Part shown: positions 42,451 through 52,566 of the stretch, in pieces
Position numbering within the stretch: position 1 is the stretch's first letter
How the letters are laid out: each line of letters opens with the position of its first letter
NCBI RefSeq assembly: GCF_010723305.1
Contig: NZ_BLKW01000002.1
Location: 1,922,001 to 1,986,000, forward strand
Direction: 5' to 3'
DNA length: 64,000 nucleotides
Source: Mycobacterium botniense
Lineage (GTDB): Bacteria; Actinomycetota; Actinomycetes; Mycobacteriales; Mycobacteriaceae
Made by a program: the position numbers and the translations under genes
The notes under the pieces: generated by a model
Seen by the model: the letters and a program-made list of their open reading frames with translations, nothing else
Database searches by the model: none
What the model was told of the DNA's origin: nothing

Positions 42451-42476
42451 GCACATAATTGTGCGATATTAGCACA
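42451..42476. promoter_or_regulatory. Candidate IclR operator: three GCACA half-sites
   Basis: GCACA (42451-42455), TGTGC (42460-42464) and GCACA (42472-42476) form two adjacent inverted repeats with 4-nt and 7-nt spacers in the gap between the divergent IclR and mhpC genes. An AT-rich TATATAA stretch (about 42444-42450) lies next to it and may be a -10 element for the minus-strand gene. Confidence 0.55.
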
Positions 42477-42530
42477 CAGACCGTGTCGTTTGCGAGAACC
42501 TCACCTTCGCCTCGAGCTGAGAGGAATCGG

Positions 42531-43394
42531 GTGCCGGAGCACGAGAGCATCTGGAGCGACCTTCAGGGGGTTGCGTTTTCGCAGGGTTATCTCAGCGCGG
42601 GCGGAGTCCGCACCCGGTATCTCTGCGCCGGCGATCCAGACAAGCCGGTGCTGGTCCTGCTGCACGGGTCCGGCGGACACGCCGAGGCCTACGTGCGCAA
42701 TCTGGAGGCGCACGCTCAGCATTTCTGGACCTGGGCGATCGACATGCTCGGGCACGGATACACCGACAAACCCGGCCACCCGTTAGAAATTCGGCATTAC
42801 GTCGAACACCTGATGGCGGTTCTGCACACCATCGGTGCCGAGCGGGCCAGCGTGAGCGGCGAATCGCTGGGGGGATGGGTGGCCGCACGGGCCGCCGTGG
42901 ACCATCCGGACAAGGTGGACCGGCTCGTGCTCAACACAGCGGGCGGCTCGCAAGCCGATCCCGCAGTGATGCAGCGGATCATCACGCTGTCCATGGCAGC
43001 TGTGGAGAACCCAACCTGGGAGACTGTGCAAGCCCGTATCAAATGGTTGATGGCCGACAAGTCGAAGGACTATGACGATCTGGTCGCCAGCCGGCAACGG
43101 ATCTACCGCCAGCCCGGCTTCATCGCGGCGATGCGAGACATCATGGCCCTGCAGGATCCGACGATCCGGGCGCGCAACCTCCTGGGCCCAGCCGAATATG
43201 GCGCAATCACCGCCCCAACCCTGGTGCTGTGGACCACTGACGATCCCACCGCCGAGGTGGAGGAAGGTCGTCGTATCGCGTCGATGATCCCCGGTGCACG
43301 ATTCGAAGTGATAGCCGGTTGTGGGCACTGGCCGCAATATGAGGATCCCAAGACCTTCAATCGGCTGCATCTCGACTTCCTGTTGGGACGCTGA
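42531..43394 (+). CDS. mhpC: Meta-cleavage product hydrolase (MhpC-like)
   Basis: An alpha/beta hydrolase of 287 residues from GTG 42531 (GAGAGG upstream); it cleaves the C-C bond of a ring-opened dienoate. The oxyanion region is [12 protein letters not shown], the nucleophile Ser is in [14 protein letters not shown], and the acid Asp follows in [13 protein letters not shown] with the His in [13 protein letters not shown]. The sequence is of the MhpC/BphD/HsaD type. It begins the operon and its stop overlaps mhpA. Whether the substrate is the phenylpropionate or a larger ring derivative is open. Confidence 0.88.
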   Translation: MPEHESIWSDLQGVAFSQGYLSAGGVRTRYLCAGDPDKPVLVLLHGSGGHAEAYVRNLEAHAQHFWTWAIDMLGHGYTDKPGHPLEIRHYVEHLMAVLHTIGAERASVSGESLGGWVAARAAVDHPDKVDRLVLNTAGGSQADPAVMQRIITLSMAAVENPTWETVQARIKWLMADKSKDYDDLVASRQRIYRQPGFIAAMRDIMALQDPTIRARNLLGPAEYGAITAPTLVLWTTDDPTAEVEEGRRIASMIPGARFEVIAGCGHWPQYEDPKTFNRLHLDFLLGR

Positions 43395-45073
43395 TGGCCA
43401 CCGATGTCGACGTCGTCATCGTCGGGGCCGGTCCGGTCGGGCTGACACTGGCAAACATCCTTGGCCTGCAGGGTGTCCGCACACTGGTGGTCGAGGAACG
43501 GGATACCCTGATCGACTATCCCCGCGGGGTTGGGCTGGACGACGAGGCGTTGCGCACCTTCCAGGCGGTCGGGCTGGTCGACCGCATTTTGCCGCACACC
43601 GTCCCCAACCAGATTCTGCGATTCTTCGACGCCAAGCGCCGCTTACTCGCCGAGATGGCGCCTCCCGACGCCCGGTTCGGATGGCCCAAACGCAACGGGT
43701 TCGTCCAGCCTATGGTTGACGCCGAATTACTTTGCGGGCTAGACAGATTCGATCATGTTCAGGTGCTGTGGGCACACCCGATGAGCTCGTGCACCCAAAC
43801 CCACGACGACGTTGTGGTCAACCTCGCGTCCAACGGAAACTGCGCGACTGTGCGCGCGCAGTACGTGGTCGGCTGCGACGGCGGTCGCAGCACCACGCGC
43901 CGGGAGATGGGGGTGTCGTTTGACGGCACCACCTCACCGACTCGATGGTTGGTCGTCGACGTCGCCAATGACCCTCTGGGGCACCCCAACAGCGAGGTCG
44001 GTGCCGATCCCGCTCGGCCATACGCCTCGATCTCGATTGCCCACGGAATCCGGCGGTTCGAGTTCATGATTCACGCAAGCGAGTCCGACGAACAAGCCGA
44101 GGATCCGGCCTTCATCACATCCATGATAGGTCTGCTGGTGCCGCGTCCGGAGCGGGTCGACGTAATCCGGCACCGGATTTACACCCACCACTCGCGTATC
44201 GCCGGGGCCTTTCGCCGCGGGCGGATGCTGCTGGCGGGAGACGCCGCACACCTGATGCCGGTGTGGCAGGGACAGGGCTACAACAGCGGTATCCGCGACG
44301 CGGCCAATCTGGGGTGGAAACTTGCTGCAGTCGTCAACGGGCAGGCCAGCGATACGCTGCTGGACACCTACGACGTTGAGCGGCGCAGACATGCCAGGGC
44401 GATGATCGACCTGTCCACGATGGTGGGACGCGTCATCTCTCCGACCAACCGCAATGTCGCCGCCGTCCGTGACATTGCAGTGCGGGCAGCGTCGTTCGTA
44501 CCGCCACTGAAGCGATACGTGCTGGAGATGCGGTTCAAGCCGATGCCCCGCTATGAGCAGGGAGCGGTCGTTCACAGTGAGCCGCGCCGGCGCGACACCC
44601 CGGTGGGCACGCTGTTCATCCAGCCGCGCGTCGACACCCGAGAGCAGCAGAATGTGCTCTTAGACGACGTGCTGGGCCCCTGGTTCGCCGTTCTGTGTTG
44701 GAACAACAGTCCGCGCCGCCTTCTTGGCCCCGAGGAATCTTCGAAATGGAAAGCGCTCGGGGCGCGGCTGGTTGCAGCCCGCCCCCTCAGTCAGCTGCAC
44801 TGGGACGGACATGACGACCCCGATGTCGTCGTCGTCGGTGATCGGACCGGTGATCTCAAGTCCTGGTTCGACGTTCACACTGAATCTGTGTTATTCCTGC
44901 GCCCTGATCGGTGCATCGCCGGAGCCTGCATCGCCCAGCTTGCACCCGAATTGAGCGTCTCGCTTTTCCAGGCCCTCACCTTGACTCCGGGAGGAAACCG
45001 TGCCACTGGCCCTGTGCTGTATGTCCCACAGCCCGCTGCTGAATCTGCCCGGGCCACCACAGGACCTCCTTGA
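43394..45073 (+). CDS. mhpA: FAD monooxygenase, 3-(3-hydroxyphenyl)propionate hydroxylase-like
   Basis: A single-component aromatic hydroxylase of 559 residues. FAD/NADPH motifs: [33 protein letters not shown] (DG motif) and [20 protein letters not shown] (GD motif). The long C-terminal thioredoxin-like domain is kept. These enzymes hydroxylate a phenol ortho to its OH to give a catechol. The 3' end overlaps the start of mhpB by 74 nt, an unusually long overlap. MhpA-like by sequence and by its MhpB/MhpC neighbours. Confidence 0.9.
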   Translation: MATDVDVVIVGAGPVGLTLANILGLQGVRTLVVEERDTLIDYPRGVGLDDEALRTFQAVGLVDRILPHTVPNQILRFFDAKRRLLAEMAPPDARFGWPKRNGFVQPMVDAELLCGLDRFDHVQVLWAHPMSSCTQTHDDVVVNLASNGNCATVRAQYVVGCDGGRSTTRREMGVSFDGTTSPTRWLVVDVANDPLGHPNSEVGADPARPYASISIAHGIRRFEFMIHASESDEQAEDPAFITSMIGLLVPRPERVDVIRHRIYTHHSRIAGAFRRGRMLLAGDAAHLMPVWQGQGYNSGIRDAANLGWKLAAVVNGQASDTLLDTYDVERRRHARAMIDLSTMVGRVISPTNRNVAAVRDIAVRAASFVPPLKRYVLEMRFKPMPRYEQGAVVHSEPRRRDTPVGTLFIQPRVDTREQQNVLLDDVLGPWFAVLCWNNSPRRLLGPEESSKWKALGARLVAARPLSQLHWDGHDDPDVVVVGDRTGDLKSWFDVHTESVLFLRPDRCIAGACIAQLAPELSVSLFQALTLTPGGNRATGPVLYVPQPAAESARATTGPP

Positions 45074-45938
45074 CGACATCGATGCCGCACTCACGCAGGC
45101 TCGTGAGTTCGTCTTCCGCTACGACCCTGAGCTCGTTGTCATTTTCGCGCCCGACCACTTCAACGGATTCTTCTACAAGGTGATGCCACCGTTTTGTATC
45201 GGCACGCACGCCCGGGGTGTCGGCGACTACGGCACCCGGGCTGGGGACCTCAATGTTGACCGCCGCATTGCCGCGGGCTGCGCCGAAGCGGTGCTTGCCG
45301 CTGGTGTAGACGTCGCCATCTCGGAATGCATGGATGTCGATCACGGGACCGTCCAACCCCTGGAGAAACTGTTCGGTGACGCTGTCACACCCGCGGTGGT
45401 ACCGATCTTCATCAACTGCGTCGCCAATCCGCTAGGACCCCTGCATCGTTCGAAAGCACTGGGCACGGCAGTGGGTGATTATCTGACCGGGCTGGACAAA
45501 AGGATCCTGGTGATCGGGTCCGGTGGGCTGTCGCATGACCCGCCCATCCCCGCACTGCCCGCCGCCAGTGGCGCTGTCCTGGAACGCATTGTGCACGGGC
45601 GGCCCATGACATCTGAGCAGCGGCGGGCCCGCGAGAACACAGTGATTGAGGCCGCGCAGGATTTGGCCCGGGGTTGCAGCGACCGCCGGCCGCTTAACCC
45701 GAAATGGGATCATCGCTTCCTCGACATCGTCGACTCTGGTCAGCTCACTGCGTTCGATGACTGGTCCAATTCCTTCATTACCTACGAGGGGGGGAACTCT
45801 GGACACGAAATCCGAACGTGGGTAGCGGCTTTCGCTGCGCTGGCCGCCGCAGGAGCGTACCGGGTGACAGTGCGCTACTACAGGGCGGCTGCCGAGCTGA
45901 TCGCCGGGTTTGCCATCAGAACGGCGGCACCGGCATGA
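45000..45938 (+). CDS. mhpB: Extradiol dioxygenase, MhpB type (LigB superfamily)
   Basis: Class III extradiol ring-cleavage dioxygenase of 312 residues from GTG 45000, preceded by GGGAGG. It closely resembles 2,3-dihydroxyphenylpropionate 1,2-dioxygenase along its length. Iron/catalytic segments: CMSHSPLL (N-terminal His), [26 protein letters not shown] (catalytic His) and [14 protein letters not shown] (catalytic His). The C-terminus [17 protein letters not shown] is characteristic. It opens the catechol made by mhpA; the mhpC product would then be hydrolysed. The mhpD/E/F genes for the later steps are not in the window. Confidence 0.93.
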   Translation: MPLALCCMSHSPLLNLPGPPQDLLDDIDAALTQAREFVFRYDPELVVIFAPDHFNGFFYKVMPPFCIGTHARGVGDYGTRAGDLNVDRRIAAGCAEAVLAAGVDVAISECMDVDHGTVQPLEKLFGDAVTPAVVPIFINCVANPLGPLHRSKALGTAVGDYLTGLDKRILVIGSGGLSHDPPIPALPAASGAVLERIVHGRPMTSEQRRARENTVIEAAQDLARGCSDRRPLNPKWDHRFLDIVDSGQLTAFDDWSNSFITYEGGNSGHEIRTWVAAFAALAAAGAYRVTVRYYRAAAELIAGFAIRTAAPA

Positions 45939-47686
45939 GCGAGAGGTTCGATCATGTTGTCGACGTCCTCGTGGTCGGCTCCGGCGGTGGCGGAATGACG
46001 GCAGCACTCACCGCCAACGCGCATGGTCTGGCAACGCTAGTCGTGGAGAAATCGCCGCATTTCGGAGGTTCCACCGCACTGTCGGGTGGCGGTATCTGGG
46101 TACCCGGAGCGCCGGCGCAGCGCCGGGAAGGCTACGCCCCCGACCCGCGCGGCGTCGTCGAATACCTGCGGCACATCACCGGCGGGCTCGTCAACGAGGC
46201 GCGTATCCGGCAATACGTCGAGGCGGCGCCGAAAATGATGGAATTCCTCGAGCAGCTCAGCTCGTGGTTCGAGTTCGTCTGGAAGCCCGGCTACGCCGAT
46301 TACTATCCGGAATTGCCGGGTGGCTCGGCGCTCGGCAACACCATCAACGTCCCGCCGATCGATTTACGGAAGCTGGGGGAGCACGAGCACGAACTTCTGC
46401 CACCGCACGCGCTAGCTCCGAAGGGAATCTGGCTGGGCCCCAAAGAGCTTCGCTTTTTCTACCAGATTCGTCAATCCTGGGCGGGAAAAGCCGTCCTGGC
46501 GAAATTGATGTGGCGCATGGTGCGGGCACGGGTATTCGGCGAGCGAATGGCAGCAATCGGGCAGTCGCTTGCTGCCCGGCTGCGGCTGGCTATGAAAGAC
46601 CGCGGCATTCCCCTGTGGCTCGGCGCACCGATGACGGAGTTGATCACTGATGTTGAGGGTTCGGTGATCGGCGCGGTCGTTGACCAAGACGGGCAGCCAC
46701 AGCGGATCAGGGCTTGGCGTGGGGTCATCTTGGCTACCGGGGGTTTCGACCACGACCTGTCCTGGCGAAAACAGCACCAGCCCGTCCTTGACGAGGACTG
46801 GAGCTTCGGCAACCCCGCCGCCGTCGGTGACGGTATCCGCGCTGGTCAAAACGTCGGTGCAGCAACCGAAATGCTCGATGAAGCGTGGTGGTTCCCGGCT
46901 ATGCGATGGCCGGATGGCCGTCTCCAGTTCATGCTCAATGAGCGCATGATGCCCTCGCAGTTCATTGTCAACGGCGAGGGAAAACGCTTCATCAATGAAG
47001 CGGCGCCGTATATGGACTTCGGCCACGCCATGATCGAGGGGCAGAAGCAAAACATCACCCACATACCCTGCTGGCTCATCACCGACCATCGATCCTGGAA
47101 TCGCTACGTCATCGCTGGCCATCTTCCGCTTCCGAAGATCCCGGGCGCGCCGGTGCCCACCGGACGCAAAGTTCCTTTGGCCTGGTTGGAGTCTGGTGTG
47201 GTGCGGAGCGCCATGAGCTGGGATGAACTGGCCGCCAAGATCGGTGTACCGGCTCGCCAGCTGAGCGAGACGGCTGCGCGGTTCAACGAGTTGGCGCGCA
47301 AAGGCCATGACGACGACTTCAACCGTGGTGACAGCGCCTATGACAACTATTACGGAGATCCAACCCTGCCCAATCCGAATCTGCATCCACTGGGGAAACC
47401 GCCTTACTACGCCTTCCAAATCGTGCTCGGTGACCTGGGCACATCGGGAGGTCTGTGCACCGACGAGTACGCCCGTGTGCTGCGCGTCGACGGTAGTGTG
47501 CTGCGCGGGCTGTACGCGGTCGGCAATGCCGCGGCGCCGGTGATGGGACGCAGTTACGCCGGCGCCGGAGCAACGATCGGTCCTGCTATGACGTTTGGCT
47601 ACGTCGCGGCTAAACACATTGCCGGTCAGGCCACGGCTGGGCCCGTCCATGACTCAACGCTCGACCACATCGGAGGTAGTACATGA
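45935..47686 (+). CDS. kstD: 3-Ketosteroid delta1-dehydrogenase-like flavoprotein
   Basis: A 583-residue FAD enzyme from ATG 45935 (ATGA overlap with mhpB). N-terminus: [19 protein letters not shown] and [20 protein letters not shown]-terminus: [18 protein letters not shown] with the conserved Tyr and Gly of KstD, and [19 protein letters not shown]. These are strong KstD-family signatures, so it should introduce a 1,2-double bond into a 3-oxo ring. In an mhp-type operon it may aromatise or desaturate a cyclohexanone/cyclohexenone ring rather than a classical steroid. Next gene overlaps by 4 nt. Confidence 0.88.
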   Translation: MSERFDHVVDVLVVGSGGGGMTAALTANAHGLATLVVEKSPHFGGSTALSGGGIWVPGAPAQRREGYAPDPRGVVEYLRHITGGLVNEARIRQYVEAAPKMMEFLEQLSSWFEFVWKPGYADYYPELPGGSALGNTINVPPIDLRKLGEHEHELLPPHALAPKGIWLGPKELRFFYQIRQSWAGKAVLAKLMWRMVRARVFGERMAAIGQSLAARLRLAMKDRGIPLWLGAPMTELITDVEGSVIGAVVDQDGQPQRIRAWRGVILATGGFDHDLSWRKQHQPVLDEDWSFGNPAAVGDGIRAGQNVGAATEMLDEAWWFPAMRWPDGRLQFMLNERMMPSQFIVNGEGKRFINEAAPYMDFGHAMIEGQKQNITHIPCWLITDHRSWNRYVIAGHLPLPKIPGAPVPTGRKVPLAWLESGVVRSAMSWDELAAKIGVPARQLSETAARFNELARKGHDDDFNRGDSAYDNYYGDPTLPNPNLHPLGKPPYYAFQIVLGDLGTSGGLCTDEYARVLRVDGSVLRGLYAVGNAAAPVMGRSYAGAGATIGPAMTFGYVAAKHIAGQATAGPVHDSTLDHIGGST

Positions 47687-49002
47687 AGATTTCGCTGTTC
47701 TACGAGTTCGCTTTACCACGCCCGTGGGCACCCGATGACGAGCGGATCCTGCTGCACGACTGCCTGGACGAAGTTGAAGCCGCCGACAAGGCCGGCTTCT
47801 CAACGGTGTGGCTGACTGAGCACCACTTTCTGGAAGAATACTGTCATTCCACCGCTCCGGAGATCTTCCTGGCTGCGGCCAGCCAGCGCACGAAGAACAT
47901 CCGGCTCGGGTTCGGCATCATGCATTTGCCGCCGGCCGTCAACCACCCGGCTCGGGTCGCCGAGCGGATCGCTACTCTCGACCTCATCTCTGACGGACGG
48001 GTGGAGTTCGGCACTGGAGAATCCTCGTCTGTAGGCGAACTCGGTGGATTCGGCATTGATCCGGCCGACAAGCGAGCCCAATGGGAGGAGGCGCTGGAGG
48101 TCGCGATCCGTTGTATGACCGAGGAACCCTTCGCGGGGTTCCAAGGCCGGCACATCGAGATGCCCCCCAGGAATGTGATTCCCAAGCCGATGCAGAAACC
48201 TCACCCACCGGTCTGGGTTGCCTGCACCCGCCCGTCTACGGTCCAGATGGCCGCTCAGAAATGCATCGGGGCGCTGAGTTTCGCCTATACCGGTCCTGGT
48301 CCGCTGACTGAGCGAGTCAATGGCTACTACAAGGAGTTCGAGGAGAACGGAGCGCCGCTCACCCCGGCGATCAACCCGAACATTCTGGCCATTGGCGGGG
48401 ACCTGTCGATGATGGTGGCCAAAACCGACGAGCAGGCACTGCAACGCCTCGGCAAAGGGGGTGGCTTCTTTTCGTTCGGGATTATGCACTACTACATGAC
48501 CGGAGTACACACACCCGGAAGGACTGGGGTCTGGAAGCGTTATCTCGAAGAGGTCGAGAAGGATCCGACGCTGGCCTATGGGCCTGGACGTGGGGCGATT
48601 GGCTCGCCGGCCACGGTGCGAGAGTTTTTGCGCGGCTACGAGGAAAGCGGGGTCGATGAGATCATTTTGCTGCTCAATCCGCGCAGCCATGAAGGCACAA
48701 TGGAGTCAATCGAGATCATGGGCAAAGAGGTGCTTCCCGAGTTCATCGAGCGGGATGCCAAGGCGGTGGCTGACAAGGCGAAAAAGCTTGCCCCGGTGAT
48801 TGAAAAAGTGGAGGCGCGCCGCCCGAAATCCACTGCGCCAACGTTTGACGAAAACTACTCGTTTGGTGGGCTGCCCACCGGCCGCGGCGGCACGTTCACG
48901 GCCAGTGAGATTCCCGAGGCGATGGCCGAAATCAACGAAGGCCGTGTCATCGCCGCACAGCGCGCCAAAGAGGAGCGCGCGAAACAACAGAGGTCCTCTT
49001 AG
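47683..49002 (+). CDS. LLM-class flavin-dependent oxidoreductase
   Basis: A 439-residue luciferase-like monooxygenase, longer than usual because of a Lys/Glu/Ala-rich C-terminal tail. Family segments: STVWLTEHHFLEEYCHS, IRLGFGIMHLPPAVNHPARV, LISDGRVEFGTGESSS and VDEIILLLNPRSH. Two-component FMN monooxygenases of this kind need a reductase; the FMN reductase at 50833 is a likely partner. Position within the kstD-mhp operon suggests oxygenation (for example Baeyer-Villiger type) of a ring ketone. The stop is followed by the next SDR after 14 nt. Confidence 0.87.
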   Translation: MKISLFYEFALPRPWAPDDERILLHDCLDEVEAADKAGFSTVWLTEHHFLEEYCHSTAPEIFLAAASQRTKNIRLGFGIMHLPPAVNHPARVAERIATLDLISDGRVEFGTGESSSVGELGGFGIDPADKRAQWEEALEVAIRCMTEEPFAGFQGRHIEMPPRNVIPKPMQKPHPPVWVACTRPSTVQMAAQKCIGALSFAYTGPGPLTERVNGYYKEFEENGAPLTPAINPNILAIGGDLSMMVAKTDEQALQRLGKGGGFFSFGIMHYYMTGVHTPGRTGVWKRYLEEVEKDPTLAYGPGRGAIGSPATVREFLRGYEESGVDEIILLLNPRSHEGTMESIEIMGKEVLPEFIERDAKAVADKAKKLAPVIEKVEARRPKSTAPTFDENYSFGGLPTGRGGTFTASEIPEAMAEINEGRVIAAQRAKEERAKQQRSS

Positions 49003-49016
49003 TGGAAGCGTGAGCG

Positions 49017-49847
49017 TTGGGACAGATCGATGAACTATGGCGCTACGACGGCCGCCGGGCTGTGGTGACCGGATGCGCCTCGGGCATTGGCGCGCATGTC
49101 GTGCAACAGCTCACCGAACTCGGTGCGGCAGTCGTCGGCCTGGACAAACATCAGCCCACCGTCGGCATCGGGGAATTTCACCACATCGATCTCGCCGACA
49201 GCACGTCGATAGACCGTGCCGTTGCCGCCATCGGCGGCCAGGTGGATTCGCTGTTCAACATCGCTGGGGTGTCCTCGGGCATCGGCGATCCCGTGCGCGT
49301 CGTCACCATCAACTTCCTTGGCCTGCGGCATCTCACCGATGCGTTGATTCCGAAAATGCCGGCCGGCTCGGCTGTGGCAAGCGTGTCGTCGCTCGCGGCG
49401 GCCGGCTACCGCGAGCACCAGCAGGCCGTGGCCGGACTGCTCGATACCCAGACGATGCAGGAGGGTATCGACTGGTGTCAGCGCCATCCTGAGGCGCTGG
49501 CCGACGGAGGCTACCGGTTGTCGAAAGAAGCGGTCATCCTCTACAGCATGAGAAACACCGCTGTCCTCGGCGCCCGCGGCATCCGCATCAACTGCACCGG
49601 ACCCGGAGTCACCGAAACTCCCATCCTGGACCAGTTGCGGATGGCGTACGGTCAAGCCTACCTCGACACGATACCCAAGCCCTTGGGCCGCATTGCTCAC
49701 CCAGCCGAACAGGCCGCAGTGCTGGTGTTCTTGAATAGTGCAGCGGCCAGCTATATCTCGGGCCAAGTTGTGTGGGTCGACGGCGGTACCGTGGGCGCCG
49801 CGATCGCATGTGAACTTGACCAAGGACGGTCGCCGTGGTCAGCATGA
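49017..49847 (+). CDS. SDR-family oxidoreductase
   Basis: A short-chain dehydrogenase of 276 residues from TTG 49017 with GGAAG upstream. It contains AVVTGCASGIGAHVVQQL, LFNIAGVSSGIG, SVSSLAAAGYREHQQAV with a long loop, YRLSKEAVILYSM (YxxxK) and NCTGPGVTETP. The substrate loop (about residues 135-165) is longer than in FabG, as in 3-alpha-hydroxysteroid dehydrogenase/carbonyl reductases. Overlaps the cyclase gene by 4 nt. Confidence 0.86.
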   Translation: MGQIDELWRYDGRRAVVTGCASGIGAHVVQQLTELGAAVVGLDKHQPTVGIGEFHHIDLADSTSIDRAVAAIGGQVDSLFNIAGVSSGIGDPVRVVTINFLGLRHLTDALIPKMPAGSAVASVSSLAAAGYREHQQAVAGLLDTQTMQEGIDWCQRHPEALADGGYRLSKEAVILYSMRNTAVLGARGIRINCTGPGVTETPILDQLRMAYGQAYLDTIPKPLGRIAHPAEQAAVLVFLNSAAASYISGQVVWVDGGTVGAAIACELDQGRSPWSA

Positions 49848-50824
49848 GCGAATTCAGGCGGGTCGCTCGCGATGTCTGCAACTGGGGACGGTGGGGCGAG
49901 GCCGACGAACTCGGCACGCTGAATTTCATCACCGCAGAGAAGATCCAGCAGGCAGCGAGCTTGGTGAAGCACGGAAGAGTCTTTCCGCTCGGGGTGGACT
50001 TCGGGTCAGCAGGGCCTCAGGGTGCGTTCCAGTTCCGCCACAACCCGGTGCATGTGATGACCGTGGACGGGGGTGATGCCAGCACGCTGGCACAGTATGC
50101 TCCCGATTGGGTCCGGAACTCGGTCGCGCAGCAATTGAGCGGCTTTTTCGTCGACAACCCATTTCGCTTTAGCGACGATTTGATCATAATGCCGCTGCAG
50201 GCCGCTACGCACTGGGATGCCCTCTCGCATGTCTACTATGACGACAAGCTGTACAACGGCTTTCCGGCAAACTCGATAACCAGCCTCGGCGCCTACCGTT
50301 GTGGGATCGACAAGGTCGACGGTAAGGGCATCACCTCCCGCGGAGTGTTGCTGGATCTCGTCCGCCACCGCGGCGCTGATATATTCCTCGAACACGGTAA
50401 TCCGATCACCCCGGAAGAACTCGACGAGGTCGCCCGGGCGCAAGGCGTTGCAGTGGGACGCGGCGACATCGTAGTGATCCGGACCGGTTGGTGGGCCAGG
50501 TTTCTCACGACCGGCGACGGCAGCGAGCCCTACTCCGGGCTGGACTGGCGGTGTGCCTGCTGGCTGCACGACCACGAGATCGCGGCAGTGGCCGCCGACA
50601 ACCTCATGGTCGAAGATCCGGTCTCCGGGGTCGAGGGAACGTTTTTGCCGATGCACATGCTGTGCCTCCGGGACATGGGCATGATGCTTGGGGAATACTG
50701 GGATCTCACCGCGCTGGCAGACGATTGCGCAGCCGACGGGGTCTATGAGTTTCAGTTAATAGCTCCACCTTTGAGAGTTGTTGGTGCCGTGGGCTCACCG
50801 GTCAATCCCATCGCAATCAAGTAG
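49844..50824 (+). CDS. Cyclase-family metal hydrolase (PF04199 type)
   Basis: A 326-residue protein of the kynurenine formamidase/putative cyclase family, starting at ATG 49844. The metal-binding element reads ATHWDALSHVYYDD, corresponding to the HxGTHxDxPxH-type pattern in altered form. Later segments GITSRGVLLDLVRHRGAD and GDIVVIRTGWW, and the C-terminal MHMLCLRDMGMMLGEYWDL, are typical. Such enzymes hydrolyse amides, lactones or cyclic intermediates; after an LLM monooxygenase (a lactone former) a lactonase role is attractive but unproven. Confidence 0.85.
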   Translation: MSEFRRVARDVCNWGRWGEADELGTLNFITAEKIQQAASLVKHGRVFPLGVDFGSAGPQGAFQFRHNPVHVMTVDGGDASTLAQYAPDWVRNSVAQQLSGFFVDNPFRFSDDLIIMPLQAATHWDALSHVYYDDKLYNGFPANSITSLGAYRCGIDKVDGKGITSRGVLLDLVRHRGADIFLEHGNPITPEELDEVARAQGVAVGRGDIVVIRTGWWARFLTTGDGSEPYSGLDWRCACWLHDHEIAAVAADNLMVEDPVSGVEGTFLPMHMLCLRDMGMMLGEYWDLTALADDCAADGVYEFQLIAPPLRVVGAVGSPVNPIAIK

Positions 50825-50832
50825 GTGTGAAC

Positions 50833-51405
50833 ATGAACGAAGACGCTCGGCCACTCATCGTCGGGGTAGGTGGCACATTGCGGCCGAACTCGTCGACCGA
50901 ACGCGCCCTTCGACACTGCCTGGCATCAGTCGAACGGCAAGGTGGGCACACTCAGCTCTACTGCGGAGAGGACATCAACCTGCCGATGTACAACCCGGAT
51001 GACCCGGCCCGAACCCCGCAGGCAACGCAGCTGATCAGCGCTTTACGCCGAGCTGACGCCGTCATCGTCGGCTCACCGGGTTATCACGGCGGTGTGTCCG
51101 GATTGGTGAAGAACGCGCTCGATTACATCGAGGATATGCGCGAGGACTCCCGGGTTTACCTGGACAACAAGCCATGGGGCTGTATTAGCTGCGCCTACGG
51201 GTGGCAAGCCGCGGTCGGCACCCTCGAGCAGTTGCGGGCCATCGGCCACGCTTTGCGGGCCTGGCCCACTCCGCTGGGTGTCGCGATCAACTCGGCAGAG
51301 CAGATCTGGGACGGTAACGGCGAACTGGGGGATCCGGGCGTGCGTAACCAACTCGAGTTGCTGGCCTCGCAGGTGCTGGCGTTCGTCCGTTCTAGTGTCC
51401 GCTGA
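50833..51405 (+). CDS. NADPH-dependent FMN reductase
   Basis: A flavodoxin-fold reductase of 190 residues from ATG 50833 (GTG 50827 also possible). It has GVGGTLRPNSSTERAL (FMN phosphate loop), NLPMYNPDD, DAVIVGSPGYHGGVSGLVKN and the central SCAYGWQAAVGTLEQL. It would supply reduced FMN to the LLM monooxygenase at 47683 in the same operon. SD: AGTAGG 7 nt before the ATG. Confidence 0.88.
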   Translation: MNEDARPLIVGVGGTLRPNSSTERALRHCLASVERQGGHTQLYCGEDINLPMYNPDDPARTPQATQLISALRRADAVIVGSPGYHGGVSGLVKNALDYIEDMREDSRVYLDNKPWGCISCAYGWQAAVGTLEQLRAIGHALRAWPTPLGVAINSAEQIWDGNGELGDPGVRNQLELLASQVLAFVRSSVR

Positions 51406-51416
51406 CGGGGAAGTCC

Positions 51417-52235
51417 TTGGAGATCCATCGCCGCACCGTTGTGATCGACGGCCTGGCCACCAGCTATCTGGAGGCGGGCGAGGGTGAGCCAGTGGTCTTG
51501 TTGCACGGCGGCGAGTTCGGTGCCAGCGCAGAGCTGGGTTGGGAGCGCAACATCGGCGCGCTCGCGGCGCATTACCGGGTGCTGGCACCAGACATGCTGG
51601 GCTTCGGGCAGTCCGCCAAGGTCATCGACTTCAACGATGGTCGCGGCATGCGGATACGGCATGTTGCGCGATTTTGTGCCGTACTTGGTGTGGAATCAGC
51701 TCATTTCGTTGGCAACTCGATGGGTGCCATCATGCTGCTCACGGACGCTACCTGCCAATCACCGGTTTTGCCGGTGCGCAGCATGGTTGTCATCTGTGGC
51801 GGCGGCGAGATTCAGCGCAACCGTTACATGGACGCGCTCTACGATTACGACGCGACGCTGCCCGGGATGCGCAAGATCGTCGAAGCGCTCTTTTATGACC
51901 CCGCCTATCCGGCCGACGAGCGCTACGTGCGGCGCCGCTATGAGTCCAGCATTACGCCCGGAGCTTGGGAGGCGGTGGCCGCGGCCCGGTTCCGCCGCCC
52001 CGGAGCACCGCCCCCGCCGGCGCCGTCGAGCGAACGCGCATACGGACGCATCTCGGTTCCCACTCTCATCGTCGAAGGAGCGTGCGACAAGCTGCTTCCA
52101 CCGGGGTGGGCGAAGCAGATTGCCGGCCAGATTCACGGCAGTCGCGCGGCTGTGGTCGACGCGGCCGGTCACTGCCCGCAGATCGAAAAGCCAGAAGAGG
52201 TCAATGAACTCCTGCTCGAATTCTTTCACCAGTGA
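51417..52235 (+). CDS. Alpha/beta hydrolase
   Basis: A 272-residue hydrolase from TTG 51417. Catalytic Ser in FVGNSMGAIM, acid Asp in LIVEGACDKLLPPGW, and His in DAAGHCPQIEKPEEV. The lid region has a Pro-rich stretch RRPGAPPPPAPSSERAY. The general type is C-C hydrolase/haloalkane-hydrolase-like; it may be a second meta-cleavage-product or ester hydrolase. It closes the run that starts at 42531. Confidence 0.85.
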   Translation: MEIHRRTVVIDGLATSYLEAGEGEPVVLLHGGEFGASAELGWERNIGALAAHYRVLAPDMLGFGQSAKVIDFNDGRGMRIRHVARFCAVLGVESAHFVGNSMGAIMLLTDATCQSPVLPVRSMVVICGGGEIQRNRYMDALYDYDATLPGMRKIVEALFYDPAYPADERYVRRRYESSITPGAWEAVAAARFRRPGAPPPPAPSSERAYGRISVPTLIVEGACDKLLPPGWAKQIAGQIHGSRAAVVDAAGHCPQIEKPEEVNELLLEFFHQ

Positions 52236-52526
52236 CGACGGCGCAGCGGCACCGGTGTCGACATCGACACGTAATGCTCAGTCAGCGAGACATCCACCTG
52301 GTGCGCCGACCACCTTCGTTGGCGAGCCGGTCGGCTGGCGGCACGCAACCGGCTGCGATGGCATCGTGCTGATGAGTCAGTGCAGCAAGGTTATTGGCTC
52401 AAAGTGGTGAAGGCTGCGCGCCCCACACCATCACCGTGATGTCGCGTGCACGGTGCCCGATGATCCCTTGTTCGTGGTGGTTGTTTTCGCACAACCCGGG
52501 GACGCCAACAGGTGCACAAAATCAGC
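52236..52526. other. Intergenic stretch between two operons
   Basis: No gene is recognisable. It probably holds the 3' end of the mhp-type operon and the upstream part of the SDR promoter at 52527. Frames open here are short and biased. Confidence 0.4.
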
Positions 52527-52560
52527 CGCTTGACTTAACAGAAACCGTGTCGATTAACTC
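52527..52560 (+). promoter_or_regulatory. Leaderless-type promoter of the SDR at 52567
   Basis: CGCTTGACTTAA (52527-52538) includes a TTGACT -35 and is followed by GATTAAC (about 52552-52558) as -10, 9 nt before the GTG start. The same 12-mer stands at 53573-53584, at almost the same distance from the start of the TetR gene at 53611. Confidence 0.55.
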
Positions 52561-52566
52561 GTCGGT

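Noticed and set aside
40097..52235. KstR-type operators (TnnAACnnGTTnnA) around the kstD-like genes
   Set aside because: I looked in the gaps at 42394-42530 and 39033-39257 and found no convincing match; control by IclR is more likely.
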